From Mucilaginibacter achroorhodeus (lineage in GTDB: Bacteria; Bacteroidota; Bacteroidia; Sphingobacteriales; Sphingobacteriaceae), in assembly GCF_007846095.1 (NCBI RefSeq), contig NZ_VOEI01000008.1:62001-126000 (forward strand): 64,000 nt of DNA, in the 5' to 3' direction. The translations under genes and the position numbers were made by a program. This document shows, piece by piece, positions 27,442-36,776 of this stretch (position 1 is the first letter of the stretch; the number at the start of each line of letters is the position of its first letter). The notes under the pieces are model-generated. The model was not told the DNA's origin and ran no database searches. It saw only the letters and a program-made list of their open reading frames with translations.

Positions 27442-28284
27442 ATGAATGCACAAGAAAGAGCGCTTTGGGACAAACTACAAGCGTTCGAAATAGATGACCC
27501 GGAAGTTGACTTCAAATTCTCAGCCCGGCTTGCGCGAGAGAATGGATGGAACATCCCCTTTTCACTGCGTGTTATTGAAGAATATAAAAAGTTTATCTTT
27601 TTATGTTGTGTAACCAAACATGGCGTTACACCATCTGACCCGGTTGACCAGGCATGGCATCTGCACCTTACCTTTACCTGGTCATACTGGACCGACCTTT
27701 GTAAAAACACTTTAGGACAGGAAGTCCATCACAACCCTACTAAAGGGGGCAAACAGGAAGCCAATAAATTTAATGGTTTTTACACTTCAACACATCAGCT
27801 ATACAAAGACAAATTTGGACACGAACCGCCTGCAGATATTTGGCAGGATAACCATACGCGTTTCTCTGATGTCAATTTTCAGCGTGTGAACCTGGGTAAG
27901 TATTGGTTGGTTAAAAAGCCCGCTATAACTGTTTACTCAATAGTTATGCTGATTGTTGCAGCAGCTTGTTTTACTTTTATACAAGCCGTTGATAGTTTTA
28001 TCCCTTTCATTGTGATTGGTATATTCGTACTGATAACAATAGCGGTCTACAAAGCTGAAGGGAGTTCTGATAAATGGCGAAACGGCAATGACAGAGATGA
28101 CTCTGGCGGAAGTGGTTGCACCGCTGGAGGTAGTTCGGATTGGAACAGCGGAGAGCACCATCATGGTCATTCAGGTTGCGGCAACCACCATGGCGGAGAT
28201 AGCGGATGTAGCAGCGGGTGCTCAGGTTGTTCATCATCTGGATGTAGCGGATGCGGAAGCGGCTGTAGCGGAGGTGGGGACTAA
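27442..28284 (+). CDS. Membrane protein with GRDP-like N-terminus and Cys/Gly-rich tail
   Basis: 280 residues from ATG 27442 (GTG at 27436 is an alternative). The N-terminal half contains VDQAWHLHLTFTWSYW, close to the WHLH motif of glycine-rich-domain-containing proteins. Two hydrophobic helices follow (about 165-182 and 188-205). The end is extremely rich in Gly, Ser, Cys and His (from about 218, for example HHHGHSGCGNHHGG, then CSGCGSGCSGGGD). The layout matches the TIGR04222-type membrane proteins of bacteria, whose function is unknown. The tail could bind metal. A hairpin terminator follows. Confidence 0.78.
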   Translation: MNAQERALWDKLQAFEIDDPEVDFKFSARLARENGWNIPFSLRVIEEYKKFIFLCCVTKHGVTPSDPVDQAWHLHLTFTWSYWTDLCKNTLGQEVHHNPTKGGKQEANKFNGFYTSTHQLYKDKFGHEPPADIWQDNHTRFSDVNFQRVNLGKYWLVKKPAITVYSIVMLIVAAACFTFIQAVDSFIPFIVIGIFVLITIAVYKAEGSSDKWRNGNDRDDSGGSGCTAGGSSDWNSGEHHHGHSGCGNHHGGDSGCSSGCSGCSSSGCSGCGSGCSGGGD

Positions 28285-28292
28285 TAAAAAAA

Positions 28293-28314
28293 GCGATGAG
28301 TTATCATCGCCTTT
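28293..28314. terminator. Hairpin terminator between convergent genes
   Basis: GCGATGA pairs with TCATCGC around loop GTTA, with A-rich 5' and T-containing 3' flanks. It lies 8 bases after the Cys/Gly-tail gene. Confidence 0.65.
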
Positions 28315-28332
28315 CAATTCTATTATGCTTCC

Positions 28333-28378
28333 GTCAGCTGAAAGCTGACATTATGCTCAGACACGGGCTGTAAGCCCG
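28333..28378. repeat. Two adjacent short hairpins before the uvrA end
   Basis: GTCAGCT/AGCTGAC (28333-28349, 3-base loop) and CGGGCT/AGCCCG (28364-28378, 3-base loop). They may help end uvrA transcription from the minus strand. Confidence 0.5.
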
Positions 28379-28399
28379 CGCCAGTAATGTGATATTTTA

Positions 28400-31291
28400 T
28401 TACTCGAATCGCTCTTTCAAAAATTTACCGGTGTAGTTATCTTTTTTCTTGATTAGATCTTCGGGTACGCCTTCAAAAACCACCTTACCGCCGCGTTCGC
28501 CGCCTTCGGGGCCAATGTCGATAACCCAGTCGGCACATTTGATCACGTCCATGTTATGTTCAATCACCAGGATGGTGTTGCCATTTTCAATCAAGGCATC
28601 AAATGATTTCAGGAGCTTTTTGATATCTGCAAAATGCAAACCAGTAGTAGGTTCATCAAAAATGAACATGGTTTTGTGGGTGTTGTTACCTTTTACCAGG
28701 AAGCTTGCGAGCTTAATGCGCTGCGCCTCGCCGCCGGATAGCGTGTTGGACGATTGACCCAACTGAACGTAGCCCAAACCTACATCAACCAGTGGCTTTA
28801 TCTTAGCGAGTATTTTTGTTTCCTTAGCGAAGAACTCCACGGCCTCATCTATGGTCATATCCAACACTTCAGATACATTCTTATCATTATAAGTAATGTC
28901 CAGAATGTGCTGCTTAAAACGCTTGCCACCGCAGGCTTCGCAGGTAAGAAAGATATCGGCCATAAACTGCATCTCTATCTTCACCTCACCCTCGCCCTGG
29001 CAAACATCACAACGGCCGCCTTCAACGTTAAAAGAGAATGCCGAAGGCTTTAAACCGCCTGCCTTTGCCGCCGGCAGTGCGGCAAATAAATTTCGGATCT
29101 CGTCCCATGCTTTAACATAGGTAACAGGGTTTGAGCGTGACGAACGACCGATAGGGTTTTGATCTACTAATTCAACCTGTTCAATTTTATTGTAATCACC
29201 TTCAATGCTGTCAAACGAACCGCTTTGGTCGCCGGTGTAATTACCTAATGTTTTTTGCAGTGCAGGCGCCAGAATACGTTTAACCAAACTGGTTTTACCC
29301 GAACCGGATACGCCGGTAACTACCGTAAGCACACCTAACGGAAACTTAGCCGAGGCATGTTTTAAGTTATTCTCGCGCGCACCTTTTATCTCGATATAGT
29401 CGTGCCATTTACGACGGCTTTTAGGGATGGCGATCTCCTCGCGACCACTGAGATATTTACCGGTAAGGCTGTCGTCATCAACAATGATCTGGTCGTACGT
29501 ACCGGTGAATATGAGGTTACCTCCATGGGTCCCTGCTTCCGGGCCAATATCGATAATATGGTCGGCGGCTTTCATTATCTCTTCCTCGTGTTCTACCACC
29601 AACACCGTGTTACCTACATCGCGCAGCGAACGTAAAACGGAGATCAACCTTTCGGTATCGCGCGGGTGTAAGCCAATGCTTGGCTCATCCAATACGTAAA
29701 CCGAACCAACCAAGCTACTACCTAACGAGGTTGCCAGGTTGATACGCTGTGATTCTCCGCCCGACAACGTGTTAGATAAGCGGTTCAACGTCAGATAGCT
29801 CAAACCCACATCGTTAAGGAAACGCAGGCGACTGGTTATCTCCATCAACAGGCGTTTACCAATTTTTTCTTCCGTTTCGTTAAGTTTCAGCGTACTAAAA
29901 AATTCAGAAGCGGTATCAAGTGGCATCAGCACCACATCGGTTATTGATCTGCCATCTATCTTCACATAAGAAGCATCCTTGCGCAGTCGGCTACCTTTAC
30001 ACTCGGGGCAGGTAGTTTTTCCGCGGTAGCGTGATAATAGAACACGGTACTGGATCTTGTAGGTCTGCTCCTCCATCTCTTTGAAAAAAGCATCAAGCCC
30101 GCGAAAGTACTGGTTACCTGTCCACAGTAAACGCTGCTCCTTTTCTGTTAGCTGGTTATACTGGCGGTGTATCGGGAAGTCGAACTTAAGGGCATTTTTA
30201 ACCAGCACATCGTTCCACTCGCGCATCTTCTCGCCGCGCCAAGGGGCAATTGCGCCTTCGTATACGGTCTTGCTTTTATCGGGTATAACCAGGTCCTCAT
30301 CAATCCCTATCACCTTGCCGTAGCCCTCGCAGCGTTTACAAGCACCATACGGGTTGTTAAAGCTGAAGAAGTTTGGCGTAGGCTCTTCAAAACGCATCCC
30401 GTCAAGTTCAAAGCGGTCGCAGAAGAAACGTTCGGTTTCAGAAGCTCCCTCTAAATCTCCCCCGTCGTTCGAGGCTTGATTATATCTCACGTAGCAATCG
30501 CCTTTACCTTCAAAAAAGGCCGTTTGTACAGAATCTGCCAAACGGCTGATCGTTTCGTCTTCCATGTTTTTGGTAACACGATCGATCACAATGCGCACGT
30601 GCTCATTATAACCGTCAGACTGTTCATGGTCTGCACTGGCTTTTTTCTTTTTCTTTTCCTTAACCTCCGTATCGGCAGCAATGCTTTCGTCCTCGAGCAG
30701 GCTTTCAATACGAGCTAACTTACCGTCTAACTCCACCCGCACAAAGCCTTTTTGCATCAACACAGCCAGTTCCTCTTTAAGGCTTCGGTTATTGTGAGGA
30801 TGCAGCGGACATAGGATAGTTACTTGTGTTTCATCAGGCAAGGCCGAAATAAAATTCACTACATCGGTAACCGTATCGCGTTTTACCACCCCGCCTGATA
30901 CGGGCGAAATAGTTTTACCTATACGAGAGAACAGTAATTTTAAATAATCGTATATCTCGGTTGATGTACCTACCGTAGAGCGCGGGTTGCTGGTGATCAC
31001 TTTTTGCTCAATGGCAATTGCGGGCGCTATACCTTTTATGTAGTCAACGTCGGGCTTGTTCATACGGCCCAAAAACTGGCGTGCGTATGATGATAAGCTC
31101 TCCACGTAACGGCGCTGGCCTTCGGCGTAGAGCGTATCAAATGCCAATGACGATTTGCCGGAACCCGACATACCGGTTACCACCACCAGTTTATTTTTGG
31201 GTATGGCTACATCAAGGTTCTTAAGATTATGAACCCTTGCACCTTTTATGATTATATGTTTCTGCGGATCTTTATCTGCTTCTTTGATCAT
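28400..31291 (-). CDS. uvrA: Excinuclease ABC subunit A
   Basis: 963 residues. UvrA scans DNA for lesions in nucleotide excision repair, working with UvrB and UvrC. Both ABC modules are complete: Walker [15 protein letters not shown] and [15 protein letters not shown], signature [14 protein letters not shown] and [14 protein letters not shown]. Zinc-site cysteines are visible in [26 protein letters not shown] and [10 protein letters not shown] lysine-rich insertion (KEKKKKKAS, near residue 215) is unusual but lies in a variable region. A long inverted repeat sits immediately upstream of the start. Confidence 0.98.
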   Translation of the reverse strand: MIKEADKDPQKHIIIKGARVHNLKNLDVAIPKNKLVVVTGMSGSGKSSLAFDTLYAEGQRRYVESLSSYARQFLGRMNKPDVDYIKGIAPAIAIEQKVITSNPRSTVGTSTEIYDYLKLLFSRIGKTISPVSGGVVKRDTVTDVVNFISALPDETQVTILCPLHPHNNRSLKEELAVLMQKGFVRVELDGKLARIESLLEDESIAADTEVKEKKKKKASADHEQSDGYNEHVRIVIDRVTKNMEDETISRLADSVQTAFFEGKGDCYVRYNQASNDGGDLEGASETERFFCDRFELDGMRFEEPTPNFFSFNNPYGACKRCEGYGKVIGIDEDLVIPDKSKTVYEGAIAPWRGEKMREWNDVLVKNALKFDFPIHRQYNQLTEKEQRLLWTGNQYFRGLDAFFKEMEEQTYKIQYRVLLSRYRGKTTCPECKGSRLRKDASYVKIDGRSITDVVLMPLDTASEFFSTLKLNETEEKIGKRLLMEITSRLRFLNDVGLSYLTLNRLSNTLSGGESQRINLATSLGSSLVGSVYVLDEPSIGLHPRDTERLISVLRSLRDVGNTVLVVEHEEEIMKAADHIIDIGPEAGTHGGNLIFTGTYDQIIVDDDSLTGKYLSGREEIAIPKSRRKWHDYIEIKGARENNLKHASAKFPLGVLTVVTGVSGSGKTSLVKRILAPALQKTLGNYTGDQSGSFDSIEGDYNKIEQVELVDQNPIGRSSRSNPVTYVKAWDEIRNLFAALPAAKAGGLKPSAFSFNVEGGRCDVCQGEGEVKIEMQFMADIFLTCEACGGKRFKQHILDITYNDKNVSEVLDMTIDEAVEFFAKETKILAKIKPLVDVGLGYVQLGQSSNTLSGGEAQRIKLASFLVKGNNTHKTMFIFDEPTTGLHFADIKKLLKSFDALIENGNTILVIEHNMDVIKCADWVIDIGPEGGERGGKVVFEGVPEDLIKKKDNYTGKFLKERFE

Positions 31292-31305
31292 AATTTTTAG
31301 TTCGT

Positions 31306-31419
31306 AGTTGATGGTTGATAGATCATGGCAGAAATTTGCATGGTGCGTTAAACCTCAAAGAAAACATGTAGTCTAACAGATAGTTTTTGTTATGAACTAT
31401 GATCTATCAACCATCAACT
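31306..31419. repeat. Long inverted repeat upstream of uvrA
   Basis: A perfect 21-bp arm (31306-31326) matches the complement at 31399-31419 across 72 bases. The arm is itself built from the word GTTGAT repeated (GTTGATGGTTGAT). The block starts 15 bases before the uvrA ATG on the minus strand. Confidence 0.9.
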
Positions 31420-31565
31420 TTTTGAGACTGCAAAAATCCTAAAATTTTTAGCCTTTTGCAAATGAGTTTAGGTTTTGAATATGATTATTAAGCAGTTATT
31501 TAAATGCTTAATTAATGGCAAGCAAACAATATTTGGCAAAACGCAACTCTCCCTGCTAAAAAATA

Positions 31566-31597
31566 TTTGCTTTTATTTTTTAAGATGATTATATTTG
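31566..31597 (+). promoter_or_regulatory. Bacteroidota-type promoter for the ECF sigma gene
   Basis: TTTG (31566-31569), exactly 20 bases, then TATATTTG (31590-31597): both elements and spacing match the group's housekeeping promoter. The leader to the ATG is about 100 bases. Confidence 0.78.
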
Positions 31598-31706
31598 AGG
31601 ATAGATTATTTGATTCACCCCCTAAAACGAACGCTATAGATAGAACTCTACTTTTATTAAGTTAATAACGAACAAGAATTTAATTTAGTTTATCAGTAGT
31701 AATTCT

Positions 31707-32291
31707 ATGGATTTTCAATTGAAAAGTGATCAGGATCTAATCCATCTCTATATTGGCGGCGAAGAAGCAGGGCTTGTTGAGTTGATACGCCGTTACCAGG
31801 CCAAAATTTACACTTCTATTTACTTACTGGTTAAAGACGAGGCGCTTGCCGAGGATATCTTCCAAGATACTTTTATCAAAGTAATTAACACCCTAAAGGC
31901 CGGCAAATACAACGAGGAGGGCAAGTTTTTACCGTGGGTTACCCGCATTGGCCATAACCTGGTTATTGACCATTTCCGCCGTGAAAAACGTGCGCCGATG
32001 GTTAGCGGCGGCGACGACTTTGACATCTTTGAAGTGCTTGGCCATTATGACGAAAGTGCCGAAGACCGCATGGTTCGCGAGCAAACGCACAAAGATCTTA
32101 AAGCTTTGATACAACTTTTACCTGCTGAGCAAAAGGAGGTTTTAATTATGCGTCACTTTGGTGATATGAGCTTTAAAGAAATAGCCGATGTTACTGATGT
32201 GAGTATCAATACCGCTCTTGGCCGTATGCGCTATGCCTTAAACAACCTGCGTAAAATGATGCAGAATAAAGAACTGAGCTTAAAAAATTAG
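31707..32291 (+). CDS. ECF-type RNA polymerase sigma factor
   Basis: 194 residues. Region 2 is clear (LVKDEALAEDIFQDTFIKV, WVTRIGHNLVIDHFRREKR), as is region 4 with its HTH (VLIMRHFGDMSFKEIADVTDVSINTALGRMRYAL). No anti-sigma gene follows, so control is likely transcriptional or by a distant partner. The gene has its own housekeeping-type promoter and its own terminator. The target regulon cannot be told from the window. Confidence 0.93.
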   Translation: MDFQLKSDQDLIHLYIGGEEAGLVELIRRYQAKIYTSIYLLVKDEALAEDIFQDTFIKVINTLKAGKYNEEGKFLPWVTRIGHNLVIDHFRREKRAPMVSGGDDFDIFEVLGHYDESAEDRMVREQTHKDLKALIQLLPAEQKEVLIMRHFGDMSFKEIADVTDVSINTALGRMRYALNNLRKMMQNKELSLKN

Positions 32292-32345
32292 TTTGTTAAC
32301 GACAGGTTTGTTCACTTTTCGTTAAACTAAAATATTTTACAAAAT

Positions 32346-32382
32346 AAAAGCCTCCGATATATAATATATCGGGGGCTTTTTA
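32346..32382 (+). terminator. Rho-independent terminator of the sigma gene
   Basis: A stem of about 15 pairs (32346-32360 with 32366-32380) with one G-T pair, short AT loop, followed by T. It lies 55 bases after the stop. Confidence 0.9.
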
Positions 32383-32516
32383 GTTTAATGGATGTTAGTT
32401 TAAACGATTTTGGAGAGGCAAAAGCCAACATGAAAAAAATTTCATTTAATTTTCATCTTTCTAAAATATTAGTGAAAAACTATCGTTAATTTTATAATTA
32501 TAAACTTAAAAAGCTT

Positions 32517-32714
32517 ATGGGTGAAACCTTTACATCAACACTTAATGCGTTCACTAATAAAGCACAGGTGAAAGAATCTGATCTACATGAAAATTTAGAA
32601 GCGGACGATGTGATATTTTATCACTCTATCCGGGCGGAACTTGATCTTCTGAAGAAAAAGCCGAATCCGCAGACCATTCATAAGATACTTGATTATTCAA
32701 AAAGCCTGCGTTAA
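32517..32714 (+). CDS. Small soluble hypothetical protein (65 aa)
   Basis: 65 residues starting at ATG 32517. It is highly charged, with a helical N-terminal half (STLNAFTNKAQVKESDLHENLEADD-like composition) and a second helix with LDLLKKKPNPQTIHKILDYSKSL. No membrane segment or cysteine. It is separated from the sigma gene by a terminator, so it is a separate unit. Codon pattern and clean boundaries suggest a real gene; I do not recognise a family. Confidence 0.6.
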   Translation: MGETFTSTLNAFTNKAQVKESDLHENLEADDVIFYHSIRAELDLLKKKPNPQTIHKILDYSKSLR

Positions 32715-32732
32715 TTAGTACGCAAACCACGT

Positions 32733-32930
32733 AACTGGTTCATAGTTCAAAACACGGATAGCGATATCTTACTTTTGAGGTATGAACCTTTCTATTTTAT
32801 ATAGGGTTCATTTGTTCACAGGTTCATTAGTTTATTGGTGAATAGTTTGATAATTTTACGTGCGGTTTGTTGTTCTACAAATGCTCAGTACTAATGAACA
32901 ACTCAACTAATGAACCATTGAACTAACCAA
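32733..32930. repeat. GGTTCATTAGTT word repeat before nth
   Basis: GGTTCATTAGTT (32821-32832) pairs exactly with AACTAATGAACC (32905-32916); further copies of GTTCA and its complement TGAAC are scattered through the block. The block ends directly at the nth ATG. Confidence 0.7.
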
Positions 32931-33692
32931 ATGCTAAAAAAAGAACGCTACAAGCATTTTGTAGAATATTTCTCAAAGAACCAACCCAACGCCGTTACCG
33001 AACTGCATTATAATAATCCCTATCAGCTGCTTGTTGCCGTAGTGCTATCTGCTCAGTGTACTGATAAGCGTATTAACCAGGTCACCCCAGCATTATTTGA
33101 ACGTTTCCCCGATGCTTTTGCCCTGGCTGCTTCTGATGCTGATGAGATATTTAATTATATCCGCAGCGTAAGCTATCCCAATAACAAGGCAAAGCACCTG
33201 GCCGGCTTGGGCAAAATGCTGGTAGAAAAGTTCAACGGCGAAGTACCATCAGATATGGCCGACTTGCAGCAGTTGCCCGGCGTTGGCCGCAAAACAGCGA
33301 ATGTGATCACCTCGGTTGTGTTTGATGCACCGGCCATTGCGGTAGATACGCACGTTTTTAGGGTGGCCAACCGCATTGGCTTAACCAACAGGGCTACAAC
33401 GCCTTTGGCCGTTGAAAAACAACTGGTTGAGAACCTGCCGCAAAACACTTTGTCCATTGCGCATCATTGGCTGATATTGCATGGCAGATACATCTGCGTG
33501 GCCCGGACACCCAAATGTGACATATGCCCGCTTACCTGGTTCTGCAAGTACTACGAACAGCACAATACAGAAAAAGCGCTTCTTAAAGCAGAAGCCGCAC
33601 GGATAAAAAAGGCAGAAGCTGCTAAAAAGAAACGCACGCTCAACAGCATCAGCAAGGAGTTGAAGAAACGTAGTGTTGATAAGAATAGTTGA
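32931..33692 (+). CDS. nth: Endonuclease III (DNA glycosylase/AP lyase)
   Basis: 253 residues. It removes oxidised pyrimidines and cuts at abasic sites in base-excision repair. The helix-hairpin-helix with catalytic lysine is LPGVGRKTANVI, and the catalytic aspartate is in VDTHVFR. The [4Fe-4S] loop is complete: C-x6-C-x2-C-x5-C in CVARTPKCDICPLTWFC. A C-terminal basic extension of about 40 residues (RIKKAEAAKKKRTL) goes beyond the 211-residue E. coli protein and may bind DNA. Start at ATG 32931. Confidence 0.96.
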   Translation: MLKKERYKHFVEYFSKNQPNAVTELHYNNPYQLLVAVVLSAQCTDKRINQVTPALFERFPDAFALAASDADEIFNYIRSVSYPNNKAKHLAGLGKMLVEKFNGEVPSDMADLQQLPGVGRKTANVITSVVFDAPAIAVDTHVFRVANRIGLTNRATTPLAVEKQLVENLPQNTLSIAHHWLILHGRYICVARTPKCDICPLTWFCKYYEQHNTEKALLKAEAARIKKAEAAKKKRTLNSISKELKKRSVDKNS

Positions 33693-33730
33693 TGGATTAG
33701 GGATGGTTGGGTAAGTTTACCCAACCAATA

Positions 33731-33817
33731 TGTCATTGCGAGCGATAGCGCGGCAATCTCATCGCATGCAAACAAACGCGAAGAGATTGCCGCGTCGCTC
33801 CGCTCCTCGCAATAACA
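33731..33817. repeat. REP-like inverted repeat, copy 2
   Basis: 87 bases, the same length as copy 1, with TGTCATTGCGAGCGATAGCG at the left and the complementary TGCCGCG...CTCGCAAT at the right. It lies between nth and recA. Confidence 0.85.
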
Positions 33818-33870
33818 ATAAAACGATAAAAAATATTTACTAAAAAAATTAGCATTTAATAAAACTTTGT

Positions 33871-33878
33871 TATATTTG
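33871..33878 (+). promoter_or_regulatory. -7 promoter element of recA
   Basis: TATATTTG matches TAnnTTTG and lies 17 bases before the recA ATG. The -33 element is not clear, and no LexA-type palindrome was recognised. Confidence 0.5.
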
Positions 33879-33895
33879 TTTCACATTAGATTAAG

Positions 33896-34903
33896 ATGAG
33901 CAACACAGATAAATTGAAAGCACTACAGCTTACGCTTGATAAGCTGGAAAAATCATACGGTAAAGGTACCATTATGAAACTGGGCGATTCGGTTATTGAA
34001 CAAACCGAAACCATTTCTACCGGTTCATTGGGCCTTGATATTGCCTTAGGTGTTAATGGTTTGCCAAAAGGCAGGGTTATCGAGATCTATGGCCCGGAAT
34101 CATCTGGTAAAACCACGTTGGCTATCCATGCCATTGCAGAGTCGCAAAAGAAAGGCGGCATTGCTGCTTTTATCGATGCGGAGCACGCTTTCGACCGTTT
34201 CTACGCTAAAAAATTAGGTGTTGATGTAGAGAACCTATTGATCTCACAGCCGGATAACGGTGAGCAGGCTTTGGAAATTGCCGACAACCTGATCCGCTCA
34301 GGAGCTATTGATATCCTGGTTATCGACTCTGTTGCTGCCCTTGTACCAAAAGCAGAGATAGAAGGCGAAATGGGCGATTCTAAAATGGGTTTGCACGCAC
34401 GTTTAATGTCGCAGGCATTGCGTAAGCTTACCGGTACCATCAGCAAAACCGGATGTTGCTGTATCTTTATTAACCAGTTGCGCGATAAGATCGGTGTAAT
34501 GTTTGGTAACCCTGAAACCACTACCGGTGGTAACGCACTAAAATTCTACGCTTCGGTACGTTTGGATGTTCGCCGTATATCGCAAATTAAAGATACCGAC
34601 GAGGTATCTGGTAACCGCGTTAAGGTGAAGATCGTTAAAAATAAAGTAGCACCTCCATTCCGTGTCGCAGAGTTCGATATCATGTTTGGCGAGGGTATCT
34701 CTAAAGCCGGCGAGATCATTGACCTGGGTGTGGAATACAACATCATCAAAAAAGCTGGCTCATGGTTCAGCTATGGCGAAACCCGCCTGGGCCAGGGCCG
34801 CGATGCAGTTAAACAGCTGATAATGGACAACCCCGAACTTGCGGACGAACTTGAAGCAAAAATAAAAGCTACCGTAACCGGTGATTCATTGGTTGAGGAA
34901 TAA
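33896..34903 (+). CDS. recA: Recombinase RecA
   Basis: 335 residues. RecA forms filaments on single-stranded DNA for strand exchange and triggers self-cleavage of repressors. Visible are Walker [11 protein letters not shown] (about residue 64), the DNA-binding loop regions ([20 protein letters not shown] is the L1 area), Walker [15 protein letters not shown], and [21 protein letters not shown] (L2). The C-terminal acidic tail is shorter than that of E. coli (352 residues), which is common in this phylum. It is monocistronic. Confidence 0.99.
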   Translation: MSNTDKLKALQLTLDKLEKSYGKGTIMKLGDSVIEQTETISTGSLGLDIALGVNGLPKGRVIEIYGPESSGKTTLAIHAIAESQKKGGIAAFIDAEHAFDRFYAKKLGVDVENLLISQPDNGEQALEIADNLIRSGAIDILVIDSVAALVPKAEIEGEMGDSKMGLHARLMSQALRKLTGTISKTGCCCIFINQLRDKIGVMFGNPETTTGGNALKFYASVRLDVRRISQIKDTDEVSGNRVKVKIVKNKVAPPFRVAEFDIMFGEGISKAGEIIDLGVEYNIIKKAGSWFSYGETRLGQGRDAVKQLIMDNPELADELEAKIKATVTGDSLVEE

Positions 34904-34904
34904 G

Positions 34905-35040
34905 TCCTCGCCGGCGTGACATGGTTAGCTTATCGAACCATTATCGCACGCACAGGTCTTCGACACGCTCAGACTGACAATACAGTTTTGTCATGGTGAG
35001 CCGGTCGAACCATAAACGAGCCATTACTTTAAATCTTTTA
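34905..35040. repeat. Degenerate palindromic repeat after recA
   Basis: The words GTCATGGTGAGC and GGTCGAACCAT on one side answer GTCTTCGACACGCTCAGACTGAC on the other imperfectly. It is a different family from the 87-base repeats. Confidence 0.5.
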
Positions 35041-35048
35041 ATAGATGG

Positions 35049-35080
35049 GCCTCTCCTAACGGAGAGGCTTTTTTGTTTTT
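35049..35080 (+). terminator. Rho-independent terminator of recA
   Basis: GCCTCTCC pairs with GGAGAGGC around loop TAAC, followed by six T and a T-rich stretch. It lies 145 bases after the recA stop, just before the convergent gene ends. Confidence 0.88.
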
Positions 35081-35088
35081 GAATGGAA

Positions 35089-35946
35089 TTATTCTAATAT
35101 CTGCAGCAACTCGTTCAGCTCATCAACCTTTTCTGATGAACCTAAATGCTCATAAGCGCTGATGAGGTTACGGATAACGCGCTTAATGATGTCAGTATTA
35201 GAGCATGGCTCATAAAATTGTTTATCATATTGCAGGTTCAACTGCTTTAAAAACATATCTACATCCCTGCGGCCAAACACCATCCCTTTATTAAAGGCAT
35301 TGATGTAAAAAAGTATGCCCCCGTCAAATTCGCTCTCGCGGCTTTCATCAAGATAAGCCAATATGAAATGCTGCGGAAGATTTACGCCATAAACCGGAAT
35401 ATCAAGCTTTTGAGCAATAATAGAATAAATAATAGCTAAAGATATTTGATTACCTTTTTTGGTTTCTAATACCTGGCTGATGTAACTATTCTGCGGATCG
35501 CGGTGATTTGTTGTATTACCGCTAAACCCGTGGATGCTGTAAAGGATATGATTGATCAGTTTTATCTGTTCTACCGGGCTGCCTTCGTTGCTCATCTGTA
35601 TCCATATATCCCGCTTGATAGCTTCTATCTGGTTAATAACCTTTTGTTCGTCCAGATCAGGGTATTGATAACGGTTAATAATAAGGATACCCTGTAGCAA
35701 GTCAAAGGCGCCACCTTGATACCATAGCTCAAGATCTTTCTTTAAAGAAGTAAATTGTATCTCGTGCACCAGGTTGGCAATACGCTCCTGCAGTACGGGG
35801 TCAAACGCCTCGCCAAAGGCGTTTTCTAAATATTCTATCGCTTCGGCACCATATGAGAACAACTTTTTTTGAACATGCTCGTATACCTCTGCATCGGGGT
35901 CATCAAGCAGGCTGATAAGAGATCGTATTTCAATAGGATCAATCAT
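35089..35946 (-). CDS. SirB1-like transglutaminase-fold protein
   Basis: 285 residues. The N-terminal part is helical with HEAT-like spacing (LISLLDDPDAEVYEHV). The middle has the Transglut_core2 pattern of the SirB1/YchA family: DPQNSYISQVLETKKGNQISLAIIYS, then LDIPVYGVNLPQHFILAY. The catalytic cysteine of true transglutaminases is not obvious, as is usual in this family. The usual C-terminal TPR portion is short (IKRVIRNLISAYEHLG). Function is unknown. It is divergent from the methyltransferase gene, with a 44-base gap. Confidence 0.82.
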   Translation of the reverse strand: MIDPIEIRSLISLLDDPDAEVYEHVQKKLFSYGAEAIEYLENAFGEAFDPVLQERIANLVHEIQFTSLKKDLELWYQGGAFDLLQGILIINRYQYPDLDEQKVINQIEAIKRDIWIQMSNEGSPVEQIKLINHILYSIHGFSGNTTNHRDPQNSYISQVLETKKGNQISLAIIYSIIAQKLDIPVYGVNLPQHFILAYLDESRESEFDGGILFYINAFNKGMVFGRRDVDMFLKQLNLQYDKQFYEPCSNTDIIKRVIRNLISAYEHLGSSEKVDELNELLQILE

Positions 35947-35990
35947 ACTGTGTATACTAAAATAATAAACGTTTTCATACTTTTACGGCT

Positions 35991-36776
35991 ATGTCCAATA
36001 TAACGATTGCAAGGGATTTTCTGTTGCACCGCTTCACGTCAAAAAACCGTCATGGTTTGCACTCTCCCTTCATTTACAAGTTGGTGGACGAGGTTATTTA
36101 CGATAAAACAGACAAACCTGCATACTTTACTATTGAACAGGAACGCGATAAACTACTTATTAATGATAACTATATAACCGTTACCGATTTGGGTGCCGGC
36201 TCACATGTAAACAACAATAAGCAGAAAAAAGTTAGCGACATTACCATAAATGCGCTTAAACCTCCACGTTTGGCTAAGTTATTATATCGCCTGGCAGCAT
36301 TTGTAAAGCCAAAAAATATTATTGAATTGGGCACTTGTTTAGGTATAACCACGCTGTACCTGAAAGCGGCGGCACCAACCGCACGGGTATACACGCTTGA
36401 AGGCTGCCCGCAAACGGCAGGTGTAGCTAAAAATGTATTTGCTGAAGCCGGCGTTAACGATATCAATGTGATCACCGGGAATTTTGACGATACGCTTCCG
36501 GGTGTGTTAAACGGAGAGCCCACGCTTGATTTTGTTTATATCGACGGCAACCATCAATATGATGCCACTATCAGGTATTTTAACTGGTGCCTGCCCAAAG
36601 TGCACGAAGGCAGCATGTTAATATTTGATGATATTTACTGGAGCAATGGCATGAAAAAAGCCTGGGCGGAGATCAAAAATCACCCAAGCGTAACAGCAAC
36701 CGTTGATATGTTTTGGATAGGATTGGTATTCTTCAATCCCGGGCAGGCAAAAGAACATTTTAAGATCCGTTTTTAA
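35991..36776 (+). CDS. Class I SAM-dependent methyltransferase
   Basis: 261 residues. The SAM-binding motif I is ELGTCLGITTLYLKAAAP; VYTLEGCPQTAGVAKNVF gives the acidic ribose-binding residue; DFVYIDGNHQYDATIRYF and GSMLIFDDIYWSNGM match the O-methyltransferase-like group that acts on small molecules. The N-terminal 90 residues are less typical. Its stop overlaps the stop of the convergent reductase gene by a few bases. The substrate is unknown. Confidence 0.85.
   Translation: MSNITIARDFLLHRFTSKNRHGLHSPFIYKLVDEVIYDKTDKPAYFTIEQERDKLLINDNYITVTDLGAGSHVNNNKQKKVSDITINALKPPRLAKLLYRLAAFVKPKNIIELGTCLGITTLYLKAAAPTARVYTLEGCPQTAGVAKNVFAEAGVNDINVITGNFDDTLPGVLNGEPTLDFVYIDGNHQYDATIRYFNWCLPKVHEGSMLIFDDIYWSNGMKKAWAEIKNHPSVTATVDMFWIGLVFFNPGQAKEHFKIRF

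Larger units (their letters stand above)
31292..31706. other. 415-base intergenic region between divergent uvrA and ECF sigma genes
   Basis: The uvrA side carries a 21-bp inverted repeat (31306-31326 and 31399-31419). The sigma side carries a full promoter (31566-31597). Between them the DNA is AT-rich with no convincing frame. Confidence 0.7.

Noticed and set aside
27961-28284. Possible metallothionein
   Set aside because: The Cys/Gly tail is attached to a membrane protein with an N-terminal domain and is longer and less regular than a metallothionein.
28088-28348. Frame inside the Cys/Gly-tail gene in another phase
   Set aside because: It reflects the repeated codons of the tail rather than a protein.
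31306-31419. Considered as ends of an insertion sequence
   Set aside because: The 72 bases between the arms have no coding capacity and no target duplication was seen.
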